Shown here piece after piece: positions 27,558-37,222 of a DNA stretch of 64,000 bases. The stretch covers positions 33,355 through 97,354 of the forward strand of contig LJZQ01000008.1 in assembly GCA_001314845.1 (NCBI GenBank), given 5' to 3'. Every line of letters starts with the position of its first letter. The stretch's first letter is position 1. The stretch comes from Marinobacter excellens HL-55 (lineage in GTDB: Bacteria; Pseudomonadota; Gammaproteobacteria; Pseudomonadales; Oleiphilaceae). Under the pieces are notes generated by a model, which was not told where the DNA came from, did no database searches, and worked only from the letters and a program-made list of their open reading frames with translations. The translations under genes were made by a program, and so were the position numbers.

Positions 27558-30080
27558 TCAGAAAAGACTGCGCCCGCCAACGGCCTCATATCGGCAGAAC
27601 GGTTTGGGGGCGGCGCCAGCCTCTACCCATATCGGGCTGGAAAAAGCCACAGGTCTTCCAGTATCCGGGTTGCGAACACGCAAGAAGTAATAGGGTTCTT
27701 GCTCGGTGGCACTTAAATCAAAACTGCCCTGGCTCCCCTCCAGAGTTGTCACGATACGGTTACCACGGGTAACAACCTCGACTATGCCGTCAAACGCCGA
27801 ATCACCCAGAGCAAGTTCAAACCGAGCAGGCATAGCGAAGCCGTTCGGGCGACCCAGGCGAGCACCCATCGGCTCGTCATCAATTCGGAAATCCATTCTT
27901 AACTCGTTGAAGTTTTGAGCAACGGCATAGAAACGCCTGGCCAGCATTGCTTCTTTCAAATCAGGCAAGGCCTTTGAGCGGGAGATCATGACCGTTTTGG
28001 GTAGCGACGGCGCTCCCCAGGTAGTGCCGTGATGGTCTTCCGAGCCAATCGCCCCAAGGTACCACCCCTTATCGAGAGCATAAGAGAGCCAGCTTCCGTT
28101 CTTGCCAGAGCTGTCGTATTCGGATCCCTTACCAAACATCTCTAGCCCTACTACGCGCATATTTGCGCTGGGCACATGCTCAAAATCGTTGAAGGTGTAA
28201 GCTGGGTCTCTGCCACCCGGAATATTGGACACAACGCTTTCTATCAGGTCTTCCCGGCCAGCATGGTTGAAAATCGCCACGCCATCGCCGCCACCGCCGA
28301 GAAAATCAGGGTAGGTGAACCACTGCCAGAACAGACCCATCGAAATAAGGTACCCTGGCCCGGTTTTGGCGTTTATCTCAAGGCCTGAGAAAAATACGTT
28401 GATATGACCAAACCGGTCCGAAGTCCATTCAAAACCTCGAAATGCGGTGAACGCCTCGTTAGTGGCTTGATCCACCTGCTCCAACGTAGCGTCCCATTTC
28501 CGGAAACTGTCGACGGGATTGTCTTTGTCTGCAATCAAGCAATCCGGGAATTGCTCTGAAAAACAATCGCCGGTGACTGTCAGCGGTATTCGGGCATTAT
28601 CTGAGTGGTCGCTGATGCCAAAGAAATCCAGGCCCTGGCGCTTAGCACGATCGAGGGCGTCAGCCGGACGGGTGCCGATGGCACCATCTGAATAGCCGGT
28701 GTGCCCATGAATAACACCTACATAATGCTCAAACGTTTGTTCATCAAAGGCTGGTGTGCACTCCGACGCAAGCTGAGGCGATGGCAGGGATCGAAGCACA
28801 AACAGAGGGTCTGCCAGCTGGCCCAGAATCTGGCCGCAACCCGAGAGGCTTGGTGCCACTAAACACTCGGCTATCGGAGGGCTTACCCTGGCGATAATAC
28901 TGAGCGGGCATTCCAACGAGAACGGGTTGTCATTGCAGCGCAGGGCGCCACCGTCGCCAATCAGATCGTTGACCAGCTGCAACGGACATCCGCTCTGGAA
29001 CGGATTGAACAAACAACTGATTAGACCGGGCTTGGGCTGTGCCCTGGGCACGATTTGCAACTGGGCTGTGCGTTGATCGGTCAGAGCCCCGTCAGTCACC
29101 GTAACGGTAAAATTCAGAACTGCCGGGTCACTAAGCTGCGGCAACTCGATGATCGCGTTGGGTGCAAGAGGGTTCTGGATGGCGACGGGGAAAGGGTCGC
29201 TGCCAGATTGCGTCCAGGTATATTGGAGCGGGTCATTTTCCGCATCAACAGCCTGTGACTCGAGAATAACGGTTTCCCCGCCCGTTGCCACGCCCGGGTT
29301 GGCCCTCATGGATTGGACGACGGGCGCGGTGTTCGTTGTTGACGGCAGGCTTGTAATTGCAACCGTGTCGACGGAAGCGCCACCCAGATGATCCACTGCC
29401 TGAAAAGCGAACCGATACACCTTGGCCACATCGGTTCGGGGTAAAGTCACTGTCGCTACGAGCGTGTTTGCATTCTCGATGATGACCGGCTCGTCGGGCT
29501 CTACGAGGCTCCAGGCCACTCTTGCGATGCCGTTCTCATCGGTTGCACTGGCTGTCAGATTGAACGCTTCTCCTCCGATTACGTCTCTGTCTGGGCCAGC
29601 ATCAACCACGGGCAGCGGATTAGCGAGTGTATCTCTGACGGTGACGACGACGGTGTCAGAAAAAATCGCGCCACCAAATGTTTCTGCCTCAAACTGGAAA
29701 ACCAGATTGGTAGAACCACCCTCAACCTGGGGAGCCTGATAGGAGACAATATTTTGATCCGGCTCGCTGAGGATCTCCGCTGTGGGCCCGGATAATTGAC
29801 TCCACATCACTCTTACAATCGTTTGATCGCCCTGCCCGCTGACTGTACTGGAGCCTTCAAGCGAAAATGTGTCTGCCTCGTCTACCGTTTGCGGCTCGCC
29901 GGCACTCACCATAACGCGCGGGTCTGCTGGGGGCTGTTCCTCTGGATTGGTTGGCCCGCCGGGTTGCTCGGGCTGCGCCTGAGGAGGGTTCTGTTGTGGT
30001 GCCTCATCAGATGATGAGCCTCCACAGCCGGCAAGAATCAGTGACGCAGTAAGCGCCAAAAAGAACCATTGGAACTTCAT
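27558..30080 (-). CDS. Large lipoprotein with Ig/PKD-like repeats and a PHP-type metallohydrolase domain
   Basis: An 840-residue lipoprotein (lipobox LILAGC, then GGSSSDE). Three immunoglobulin/PKD-like domains occupy about residues 55-345 (for example VVDAGPDRDVIGGEAFNLTA). A linker at about 350-410 holds three C-x8-C units (CLFNPFQSGC, CNDNPFSLEC, CLVAPSLSGC). The C-terminal half is a PHP-like domain with metal ligands in IHGHTGYSDG near 457, GISDHSDN and IGSEDHHGTTW, as in CehA/McbA-type metallohydrolases. A surface phosphoesterase or related hydrolase is likely; the substrate is unknown. A GGAGAG site precedes the ATG. The DUF3299-like gene lies just upstream with a 16-base gap, so the two form an operon. 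Confidence 0.85.
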   Translation of the reverse strand: MKFQWFFLALTASLILAGCGGSSSDEAPQQNPPQAQPEQPGGPTNPEEQPPADPRVMVSAGEPQTVDEADTFSLEGSSTVSGQGDQTIVRVMWSQLSGPTAEILSEPDQNIVSYQAPQVEGGSTNLVFQFEAETFGGAIFSDTVVVTVRDTLANPLPVVDAGPDRDVIGGEAFNLTASATDENGIARVAWSLVEPDEPVIIENANTLVATVTLPRTDVAKVYRFAFQAVDHLGGASVDTVAITSLPSTTNTAPVVQSMRANPGVATGGETVILESQAVDAENDPLQYTWTQSGSDPFPVAIQNPLAPNAIIELPQLSDPAVLNFTVTVTDGALTDQRTAQLQIVPRAQPKPGLISCLFNPFQSGCPLQLVNDLIGDGGALRCNDNPFSLECPLSIIARVSPPIAECLVAPSLSGCGQILGQLADPLFVLRSLPSPQLASECTPAFDEQTFEHYVGVIHGHTGYSDGAIGTRPADALDRAKRQGLDFFGISDHSDNARIPLTVTGDCFSEQFPDCLIADKDNPVDSFRKWDATLEQVDQATNEAFTAFRGFEWTSDRFGHINVFFSGLEINAKTGPGYLISMGLFWQWFTYPDFLGGGGDGVAIFNHAGREDLIESVVSNIPGGRDPAYTFNDFEHVPSANMRVVGLEMFGKGSEYDSSGKNGSWLSYALDKGWYLGAIGSEDHHGTTWGAPSLPKTVMISRSKALPDLKEAMLARRFYAVAQNFNELRMDFRIDDEPMGARLGRPNGFAMPARFELALGDSAFDGIVEVVTRGNRIVTTLEGSQGSFDLSATEQEPYYFLRVRNPDTGRPVAFSSPIWVEAGAAPKPFCRYEAVGGRSLF

Positions 30081-30096
30081 TGTGCTCTCCAGAACA

Positions 30097-30678
30097 TCAG
30101 TTGTTATAAGGGGTAATCGCGGTGGCTGTTAAGTGATAACTCGCCACGGCCAGATCCGATTCTGAGCGGTCAATTTTCAACTGCCCTGCGACCATGACCG
30201 GCTCCTCGGGGTTATCGAGAAACGGCGCCCGGGATTCCGACGCATCAACCAGCACAATTTGGTTGCTGGCCGGTGGGGGGACATGAATGCAGGCGCCATA
30301 AAACGGCACCAACAAAAACTCTTTGACCCTGCGGGTACCGGCCTCGAATCGAACAGGCACAACATATCCGGGTATTTGCACCACCTGTCCGTCCAGCTCA
30401 CCAACAACCGGTGCGTTATCAAGGTAATCGCGGAGTATCTGGAACAACCTCTGAGCTTCCGGATCGTCATCGTCGAGGCTGGAGATATCCTGACCATCAA
30501 GAGGGTCCCTGTCTGGCCAGCCAATGGGAACCAAATCATGCCAACCCACGGGTCTTGGTGACGCATACACGGCGTTTTGAGCTGCCAGGGGAATGACTAA
30601 AACGGCTATCAGACCAAGGGCAAGCCGGCGACAAAAGCGGCGCTTGAGGTCTGACAGGTGTGTGGCATTTGAGGACAT
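30097..30678 (-). CDS. DUF3299-like exported protein
   Basis: A 193-residue protein with a long basic N-terminus and a hydrophobic signal segment (RLALGLIAVLVIPLAAQNAV). The mature part contains the stretch ELDGQVVQIPGYVVPVRFE followed by EFLLVPFYGACIHVPPPASN, the pattern I associate with DUF3299 proteins, which have a single conserved Cys within the GACIH motif. The biochemical role of the family is not established. The gene precedes the PHP lipoprotein by 16 bases and is divergent from the lipoprotein gene at 30899, with about 220 bases of regulatory space between. Confidence 0.75.
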   Translation of the reverse strand: MSSNATHLSDLKRRFCRRLALGLIAVLVIPLAAQNAVYASPRPVGWHDLVPIGWPDRDPLDGQDISSLDDDDPEAQRLFQILRDYLDNAPVVGELDGQVVQIPGYVVPVRFEAGTRRVKEFLLVPFYGACIHVPPPASNQIVLVDASESRAPFLDNPEEPVMVAGQLKIDRSESDLAVASYHLTATAITPYNN

Positions 30679-30898
30679 AGCAGCAGGCCCAATGAAACAT
30701 AGGAGCGATAGATGATATCAGCGATGCGTGACAGATAAGTTACGATAGATTGTTATATACGATTTCTCAAATCCCAGAAAAAGTGCTTATGGTAATATTT
30801 TTTTTAACATAAAAAATGCTATACGATTATTTAGGCTGCATGCTCACTGAAGCTAAAAGTAAGAAAGACCCGTTTTGACTCTCAAAAGGACTAATACA

Positions 30899-33427
30899 AT
30901 GAATACAAGCATGTTTCATAAAGCCGCCCTTGCAACGGCTATTGCTGCCTCGCTTTCCCTGTACGGATGTGGCGGTGGGTCTGGCGGGTCTTGAGGTAGC
31001 AATAATGAGCGACCTCAGGCTCAGCAATCTGTCAGCGGCAGCGCGGTTAAAGGGGTTTTGAAAAACGCGGAAGTAACAGCATTTGAGCTTGATAGGAGCG
31101 GCAACCGGCTTGCACCGAACGTGGGAACCACGCGCACAGACAATGCCGGGGAATACACGCTAAATTTGGGACAAAACTATCAGGGCGGGCTGATTGAAAT
31201 TGTGGTGAGTGCAGACAGCGCCACCCGTATGGTTTGCGATGCCTCAGAATGCGGCACGGTTGTACGCGGGCAAGAAATTTCCAGCGGCCTCAATGGGCTG
31301 ACTCTGACCAGGCTGGCTCAACCGACCCCCGGCCAAACCAATATCAGTGCCCCGGTGAGCGCTTGGACTACCCTGGCGGCTAATCGGGCCAAAACCCTCG
31401 CTTCAGGCCGTGAAAACCTGGGTACCGCCATTGCCAAGGCTAACAGGGTAGTTTCCGAAATTGTGGGCTACGACATTACCAAGGTGCAGGCCAAAGGGGT
31501 GTCTCAGTTGAACGCCAACAGCTCACCAGAGGAGGCGCAGTCTGCTGCGCTGAACGCTGTCGTTGCCGAAATAATATTCGGTGGTAGCAACAACTTCGGC
31601 AGCGCCTTGGCCGATTTTTCCAGGGAACTGGATGACGGAAAAATTGAACTGGAGGGCATCTCGACCGCTCTTGATAAAGTCATTGCTGGCTCAGGGAACG
31701 CCATAGCCACCAATGTGCTGGACTCGCTTGCGCAGCGATCGGAAGAACTAAAACTGATAAACGAACTTGATGCCGAAGATATCGAAAACTCCGTAACGGC
31801 GCCAGATGCTCCGCTCGCGGATAAAATCCAGGACTTTAAAAATTTCCTCACACAGGTTCGGCAACTCGGTGATGGCTTGGGAGCCTTCGGCGACAGCAAT
31901 GCTCTTGATACCGCCCTGGGTGCTGACGAAGCCACGCTCACCGCAATTTTCGATTCGGATACGGTCAACACACTGCTGTTGAGTTTCAATGTCATCGGGC
32001 AGGCGCTGAATGCTGTGATTGATGATCCGCAGATCGAGAGTGTGTACTTAAAAGATCCTTCCGATGGAACAACGACTATTGGATCTGCGGACATTGTGCT
32101 GGTGGAGGAGGATAACTCGTTTACGCTCAGCCTGGACGGCGAGGCCACCGGTTCAACTGGCCAGTCCTTCCTTCCCTTCGATCTCAGCGTTACCGTGCCG
32201 GTTGCGTTAGCGGTGCTGACCGATGACAACACAGACCTGACCAGCTTGGAAGAAACGACCACGCTGCAGGTTGACGGAACGGTTGGTGACCAAAATACCA
32301 ATGTTTTGATCGAGCTAACGGATCTCAAGGCGACCCTCACTTTGGAAGAGGCACTGGCAGGCGATAACGGCGCAGCGCTGGATGGTGAGACTGTGCTGAC
32401 GGCTGCGCTTGACGGCGAGCTCTCTGGCGCATTGAACATTACTGCTAAAGATGGTTCAGAATCCTATACTTTCAACGGCGACGTTCTGGGCCGGCTGGTA
32501 ACCTTTGATGACGGTGCGCGGATTTTTGATAAAGAACTGCCGGTGTCACTGGAAGAAATCAGGCTGTCTGGCGAATTCAGCGGTTCCGATAACAATTCCT
32601 TTGCCGCGAGTGCCGCTCTGAGGGTTCGGAATGCCCGCGAGTTCGATGTGTTTGGATGGCTGGATTTGAGTTCGCAATCCGTCACTGAAGGCGGTTTCTT
32701 TAACGAATTGCCAACGTCCATCAAGACCACGATCGAGAATCTCGCCAATCGAAGGGATTACTCTGGTGACATTCGTTTCGACTCTGACAGTATTTTCGAT
32801 AACGAAATCCGCCTGATTAATCATGGTTCTGTAGAATTTACCAGCGCTGCATTCGGAGATGCAGAACTTCAGGAAGCTCTGGGACTCGTAAACGACGCCT
32901 TTGAGCAAACCTATAACCTGGACGGCTTGGAACTCGACGTATCGTTCGCTGAAATGAGATTTAACAAAGGCCAGGGTGGCGGCATAACGGCCGTGGCAGA
33001 GGTCGAAGGCCTGGAAAATGCAGACAGCTTTTTGAACGCAACGATCTCACTGACAACCGACGTCAACTATGCAGGTTTCAGCGGCAAGGCAGTTGCAACG
33101 GTCAGTCGCAACTCGCTAATCGGCGGTAACTTGAACATCAATTTCATAGCACAGGGTGTGCCCAATGCCACCGCCCAGAATCTGCGCCTGCAGGTCAGCA
33201 GCACCGATCTTGAGGGTGCAGGCAGTGCGGATATTACGTTCTCCAGCCCTGCGGGCTTCCGCTTGGCGGCAACAGTTACCTTCGATGACGATCAGGAAAT
33301 CACCGCGCTGACCGGGGACGCCTTTGTAGGTGACGACGACATTGGTGACATAGAACTGCGCAACGGGGTGCCCTTCCTTGTTTATGCAGAGAACAATGGC
33401 GAAACTAACTTTGAGTCGCTGTTTTGA
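30899..33427 (+). pseudogene. Large surface lipoprotein gene interrupted by an in-frame TGA
   Basis: An ATG at 30899, preceded by AAAGGA, starts a textbook lipoprotein signal (MNTSMFHKAALATAIAASLS, then LYGC) and a Gly/Ser linker (GGGSGGS). A TGA at 30992-30994 interrupts the linker; the same frame then continues for 810 codons to 33427. One base change (GGA to TGA) explains the break. The body starts with a carboxypeptidase-regulatory-like beta domain (SGSAVKGVLKNAEVTAFELD) followed by long beta-rich repeats. Initiation at a later codon would leave the protein without a secretion signal. The next gene overlaps its stop, so the two were an operon. A sequencing error or stop readthrough are alternatives. 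Confidence 0.8.
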
Positions 33428-34521
33428 CGGTGAGGTTTAACGTCAAACCCGAAGGGCGGCGCTTATGCGCCGCCCTTATGTTTTTAACCGCCAGCCCAAG
33501 TGCTGCTTTGGCCAATGATATCGAGATTTTCGGACAGCTGACCATTCGGGCCGTTGATGAACTTGAGCCCATCAAAACCAGCATTGACGACTGGGGAAGC
33601 CAGTTTACCGGAGGCGAGCGCCAGTGGATCCGGGCCCGGGCGGAATTAGGGTTCAGAGTGGACCAATGGGAGCTTTCGGTTTTTAACCGGGCGCTTGCGG
33701 ATTTGAGGATGAACGAGGAAGCCGTCGCTTTTTACGGCAAAATAGCCCGGGGCGAATCGTTTGAATCCGGTCAGCAGATACCGGTCAATGTGCGGGCAGA
33801 ATCCTTTACCGCAGAGGGTCTCAGGCTGGGTTATCGCTTTGCTACGGACACACTGGTTGTGCGCACCGGATTATCCGTGTTTCGTTCCGATTATCTGTAT
33901 TCTGGCTCGCTGGATGGCACTTTCTCCACTACAGAGGGCGATACGTTTGATTTGAGAGCAGAGGTCGATTACGTCTACCATCGCGATATTCTGTTGCGGC
34001 GCCCCAACGTAGAACCTGCTACCGGCACTGGATTCTCTCTGGATGTTCATGCCGACTGGCAAGCCATGCCGGGGCTACGCATTGAGCTGGGCGCGGAAGA
34101 CCTGGCTGCCAGAATTCGCTGGCGCAACGCCCCGTTCACCAGAGCGACTGCGAACACGGAAAGGCGCTCAACTGGAGACGCCGGCTTTTCAGGGCTCAAG
34201 CCCACGATAGAAGGCGTGGAGGGGTATCGGCCGCATTACACACAACGGCTCTCTCCGAAGTTTGATGGCGCCCTTGAATTGGGCGATGGAGCTTTTCGTC
34301 CGAGAATTGAACTCGTTCATCAGTTTGATGACACTTACGCAGGTATTGGTGGCGTTCTGGCTTCAACCAGTGCCCATCAGTTTGGGCTGATGCTGTACCC
34401 CAAATACAATTCTGTCGGGTTTCGGCTGCATTCTGGTCAGTTTTCCGCAGAACTTTCCGCCGACGATGTTGATGAGCGGAAAATCGGCGCGGTCTCACTA
34501 TCTTTGTCTTTTGGTTACTGA
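33424..34521 (+). CDS. Putative outer membrane beta-barrel protein
   Basis: A 365-residue protein beginning at a TTG that overlaps the stop of the preceding frame, or at the GTG six bases later. A signal peptide is visible (LCAALMFLTASPSAALA). The rest shows alternating hydrophobic/polar strands with aromatic ends (LRLGYRFATDTLVVRTGLSV) and finishes in VSLSLSFGY with a C-terminal Tyr, as in outer membrane barrels. I do not recognise the family. Overlap with the upstream lipoprotein gene suggests a lipoprotein-barrel complex, perhaps for display or export of that lipoprotein; this is inference. Confidence 0.65.
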   Translation: MTVRFNVKPEGRRLCAALMFLTASPSAALANDIEIFGQLTIRAVDELEPIKTSIDDWGSQFTGGERQWIRARAELGFRVDQWELSVFNRALADLRMNEEAVAFYGKIARGESFESGQQIPVNVRAESFTAEGLRLGYRFATDTLVVRTGLSVFRSDYLYSGSLDGTFSTTEGDTFDLRAEVDYVYHRDILLRRPNVEPATGTGFSLDVHADWQAMPGLRIELGAEDLAARIRWRNAPFTRATANTERRSTGDAGFSGLKPTIEGVEGYRPHYTQRLSPKFDGALELGDGAFRPRIELVHQFDDTYAGIGGVLASTSAHQFGLMLYPKYNSVGFRLHSGQFSAELSADDVDERKIGAVSLSLSFGY

Positions 34522-34625
34522 ACCGCACGCACTACTAAAGCTCCTTGAGTAGAGCTTATGCACGCTCAAACAGGTCCGCAACGGGCAGATCAGCATTGTG
34601 CCGGGCATGAGTCACCTACAGGTTA

Positions 34626-36278
34626 TTACAAAAGGGGCTTAGACCGGTCGAAACGGCAATTTTGTGCGTTTCGATCACACAAATCGATCCACAACGCATC
34701 AACAGCAGGATCAACATTCTTCAATAGAAACACCGGCTCCCGGCTCTGAGCGATGGCTATCTTGCTGCCACTGGTCGTAGTTTGAAAAACCACAAACCTG
34801 TCTGTGCTAGACGACAACCTGGCTCCACTCACCGTCACTTCGAACACACGATCCAATTCAACATTCAACGGATTATTCTTTATGAACGCGTCCACTGGAC
34901 GACGCTGAGAGCTGCTGAGAAACCGCTCTATTTGGGCAAATTCGTTTCCACTCTGTCTCTGGATACGATCCATCGCTGCTCTCGCGTCAACAATCGGTAT
35001 ACGACTTCCATCAGACTGAGCTACCAATCGAGAAGTCGATACCAGGAGTTCAGTTAAGTCCCGAGCGGCCAATGGCTCTGCAGAAGACTGTTTTAATAAA
35101 CCGGCTATTCCTGCAACAACCGGTGCAGAAAAGGATGTACCATCCCAGAAGGTCAGGCGACCAAAACGGTCCAGGGAAAGAACTTCTGAGCCAAGGGCAG
35201 CGACATTGACGCTTGTGCCGGTGTTAGAAAATCCGCTCAAGTCGCCCGACGATCTCACCGCACCCACAGTCACCACCCGTTGGCAGTTTGCCGGCGCGGT
35301 GCTGGCAGCGTCTTGCCCGGCATTACCAGCAGCCACCACCGTCAACACCCCCCGGCTCCAGGCGTAATCAATGGCTTGCTGCAAATACACCGGGCAACTG
35401 CTCACTTCTGCACCCAATGAGACATTAATAACATCAACCGACTGTTGAAGCCTTGGCGCTTGTGTGACCGAGGGATCTCCGGCCAGCCAGCGAATAGCCA
35501 GCGCCGTATCAGTCAAAGCACCCCTCACTCTGCCGCTACTATCACAGCTCAAGGCGCGAGCTGCGACGATGTCCGCTTTGGCTATTCCGGCAATACCAGT
35601 GCCGTTATCTGTGATGGCGCCTAGTACACCACTTACACCCGTGCCATGGGCATTAAGGCAAACCGGTGCGACCTCATTTTCAAGATAGCGCGGTCCGTAG
35701 CCGTCGTCTGAGGCAAAATTGAAACCCTGGGCGTATTTAAGGTCGTCTAACTGATGGAAGCCCGAATCCACCACTCCGATCCGTACTCTTTTTTCAAATG
35801 TTGATCTCAAATATGCCGCAAAGATGTCCTGCACACCCCGCTTTATAGACGATGGCGATTGCCAGGCTATCTGCGAGCTGAAACCCGGGTCTGACGGTAT
35901 CGAACTTGCACTAACCGCGCTCTCAAACGTTTGTGCTGAGAACGCAACCGTGCCGGGTTCCGCGAGCCGGGGGGCGACTGGCATGGGCGGATTGCTGACC
36001 CAGACATCTTCCTCAACCACCGCTACCTCAGGCAGGCTCGCAAGCTGGGCCTTGACTGCGGCTATGTTCTCGGCGCCAACTTCAATAATCTCGGAGCTCG
36101 CCATAGTTTGCCCGATTGAAAGCGCTGAAACTGTGTCGCGGTATGTCACCACCAGGCGGCCAGGCCCCTCAACGGATTCCGACGCTACCACCTGAGTTGG
36201 CGCTGCCGTCGCCGTTACAAGCGCTGACAGCATAATCATCGGGTACAGTCTGGTTTTCGTCATTGTGTTGTTTCTCAT
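34626..36278 (-). CDS. Secreted subtilisin-like serine protease (S8), copy 2 of a duplicated cassette
   Basis: A 550-residue S8 protease (start possibly five codons later at 36263, which has GAGA upstream). Signal peptide LYPMIMLSALVTATAAP; prodomain with AQLASLPEVAVVEEDVWV. Triad: Asp in IGVVDSGFHQ near 169, His in NAHGTGVSG near 210 and Ser in DGTSFSAPVVAG near 381. The C-terminal extension ends with WIDLCDRNAQNCRF, almost the same as in the protease at 14077-15774, and residues just before the catalytic domain also match (SDPGFSSQIAWQSP). It lies 14 bases downstream of its lipoprotein partner. The duplicates have diverged considerably, so the duplication is not recent. Confidence 0.93.
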   Translation of the reverse strand: MRNNTMTKTRLYPMIMLSALVTATAAPTQVVASESVEGPGRLVVTYRDTVSALSIGQTMASSEIIEVGAENIAAVKAQLASLPEVAVVEEDVWVSNPPMPVAPRLAEPGTVAFSAQTFESAVSASSIPSDPGFSSQIAWQSPSSIKRGVQDIFAAYLRSTFEKRVRIGVVDSGFHQLDDLKYAQGFNFASDDGYGPRYLENEVAPVCLNAHGTGVSGVLGAITDNGTGIAGIAKADIVAARALSCDSSGRVRGALTDTALAIRWLAGDPSVTQAPRLQQSVDVINVSLGAEVSSCPVYLQQAIDYAWSRGVLTVVAAGNAGQDAASTAPANCQRVVTVGAVRSSGDLSGFSNTGTSVNVAALGSEVLSLDRFGRLTFWDGTSFSAPVVAGIAGLLKQSSAEPLAARDLTELLVSTSRLVAQSDGSRIPIVDARAAMDRIQRQSGNEFAQIERFLSSSQRRPVDAFIKNNPLNVELDRVFEVTVSGARLSSSTDRFVVFQTTTSGSKIAIAQSREPVFLLKNVDPAVDALWIDLCDRNAQNCRFDRSKPLL

Positions 36279-36292
36279 TTACAGAATGGTAT

Positions 36293-37222
36293 TCAATTGA
36301 ATTGAACCAACGATTCCAAGGCTCGGTATTCCGGGCGCAGCCTTAAACCACCATTGCTGGCAACGACATAGTGATCAGAACTCAGAATCCTGGAATAGAC
36401 ACCCGTGCTCTCAACATATTCCAATACGCCGCTGCCAAGGCCATCTGGAGCAATCGCGTCGACGAATATGCTAATCTCGTTTAACTTATCCCGGCCGTAA
36501 GTGCCATGATTGGCGATCATCCGCTCCGCAAACGCCAACTCCCGTCGCAATACCTGTTCGGAAACCAATCCCTGCCGGTATCTGTCCTTGACCTGCATGA
36601 GATTGTCTAAAGCAAAGTTGACATCAAAGGCCCAGGGGCTGTTTTCGGGATTGAACGATTGCAACCGTGCCTGCAGGTTCTGGTTGGTGATGTCGCTTCT
36701 CAAGTACGCCATTTGCAGAAAAAAGTTAAAAAACAGCGCGTCCTCGGAGAGTGAAACAACCGTGCTGCGGCTATTTATAGTATTCACTACCTGGCTCTCA
36801 AGACTCGCAGCAGACGCATTTTGAATGGAGACGCTTACCTGCACCCGGGCGCTTTGATCCTGGTAGCGGAAATCCAGCGTCACTGACTCGTTAACTGGTC
36901 GGTCGACCTCTCCGAGCATCAGAGTCAGCTTGTTGCTTGCCACGGAAGAAAAAGAAATCAAACCACTGTCACTTGTAACAATGACGTTCTCCGGTTGAGC
37001 AAAGGTTCCCGTCATTACCAAGGACTGAGATTCCGGCCCGGCATAAAACGCATTCGCAAATTTCACGAGTCCGTTGTTTGACTCCACACCCCTCACGCCT
37101 CTTTCTGAGCCAGACGAGCCTGAGTTATCAGAACCTTCGTCTGAACCACCGCCACAAGCCGTCAGTCCAAGGGCTGCCACGATGACCACCAGCCAATTTC
37201 TCGTCCAATCCGTTTTTATCAC
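36293..37222 (-). CDS. Lipoprotein partner of subtilase, copy 2 of a duplicated cassette
   Basis: Best start is a GTG at 37222, placed eight bases after GAGGTGG; longer readings add a leader with no signal character. The resulting 309-residue product starts with a lipoprotein signal (WLVVIVAALGLTAC) and a GGGSDEGSDNSG tether. It contains an N-terminal beta region absent from the copy at 15774-16529 and a helical C-terminal region that resembles it (ERMIANHGTYGRDKL). The order lipoprotein-subtilase is the same in both places. Role unknown; a partner in folding, inhibition or anchoring of the protease is plausible. Confidence 0.72.
   Translation of the reverse strand: MIKTDWTRNWLVVIVAALGLTACGGGSDEGSDNSGSSGSERGVRGVESNNGLVKFANAFYAGPESQSLVMTGTFAQPENVIVTSDSGLISFSSVASNKLTLMLGEVDRPVNESVTLDFRYQDQSARVQVSVSIQNASAASLESQVVNTINSRSTVVSLSEDALFFNFFLQMAYLRSDITNQNLQARLQSFNPENSPWAFDVNFALDNLMQVKDRYRQGLVSEQVLRRELAFAERMIANHGTYGRDKLNEISIFVDAIAPDGLGSGVLEYVESTGVYSRILSSDHYVVASNGGLRLRPEYRALESLVQFN

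Noticed and set aside
30992..30994. TGA as a selenocysteine codon in the lipoprotein gene
   Set aside because: It lies in a Gly/Ser tether where no catalytic residue is expected, and I see no selenocysteine-insertion-type hairpin directly after it. A nonsense change from GGA is simpler.
31504..32439. Long minus-strand frame of about 311 codons inside the large lipoprotein gene
   Set aside because: Ser/Val/Pro-rich antisense translation of a coding frame that continues on both sides; no ribosome site or family pattern.
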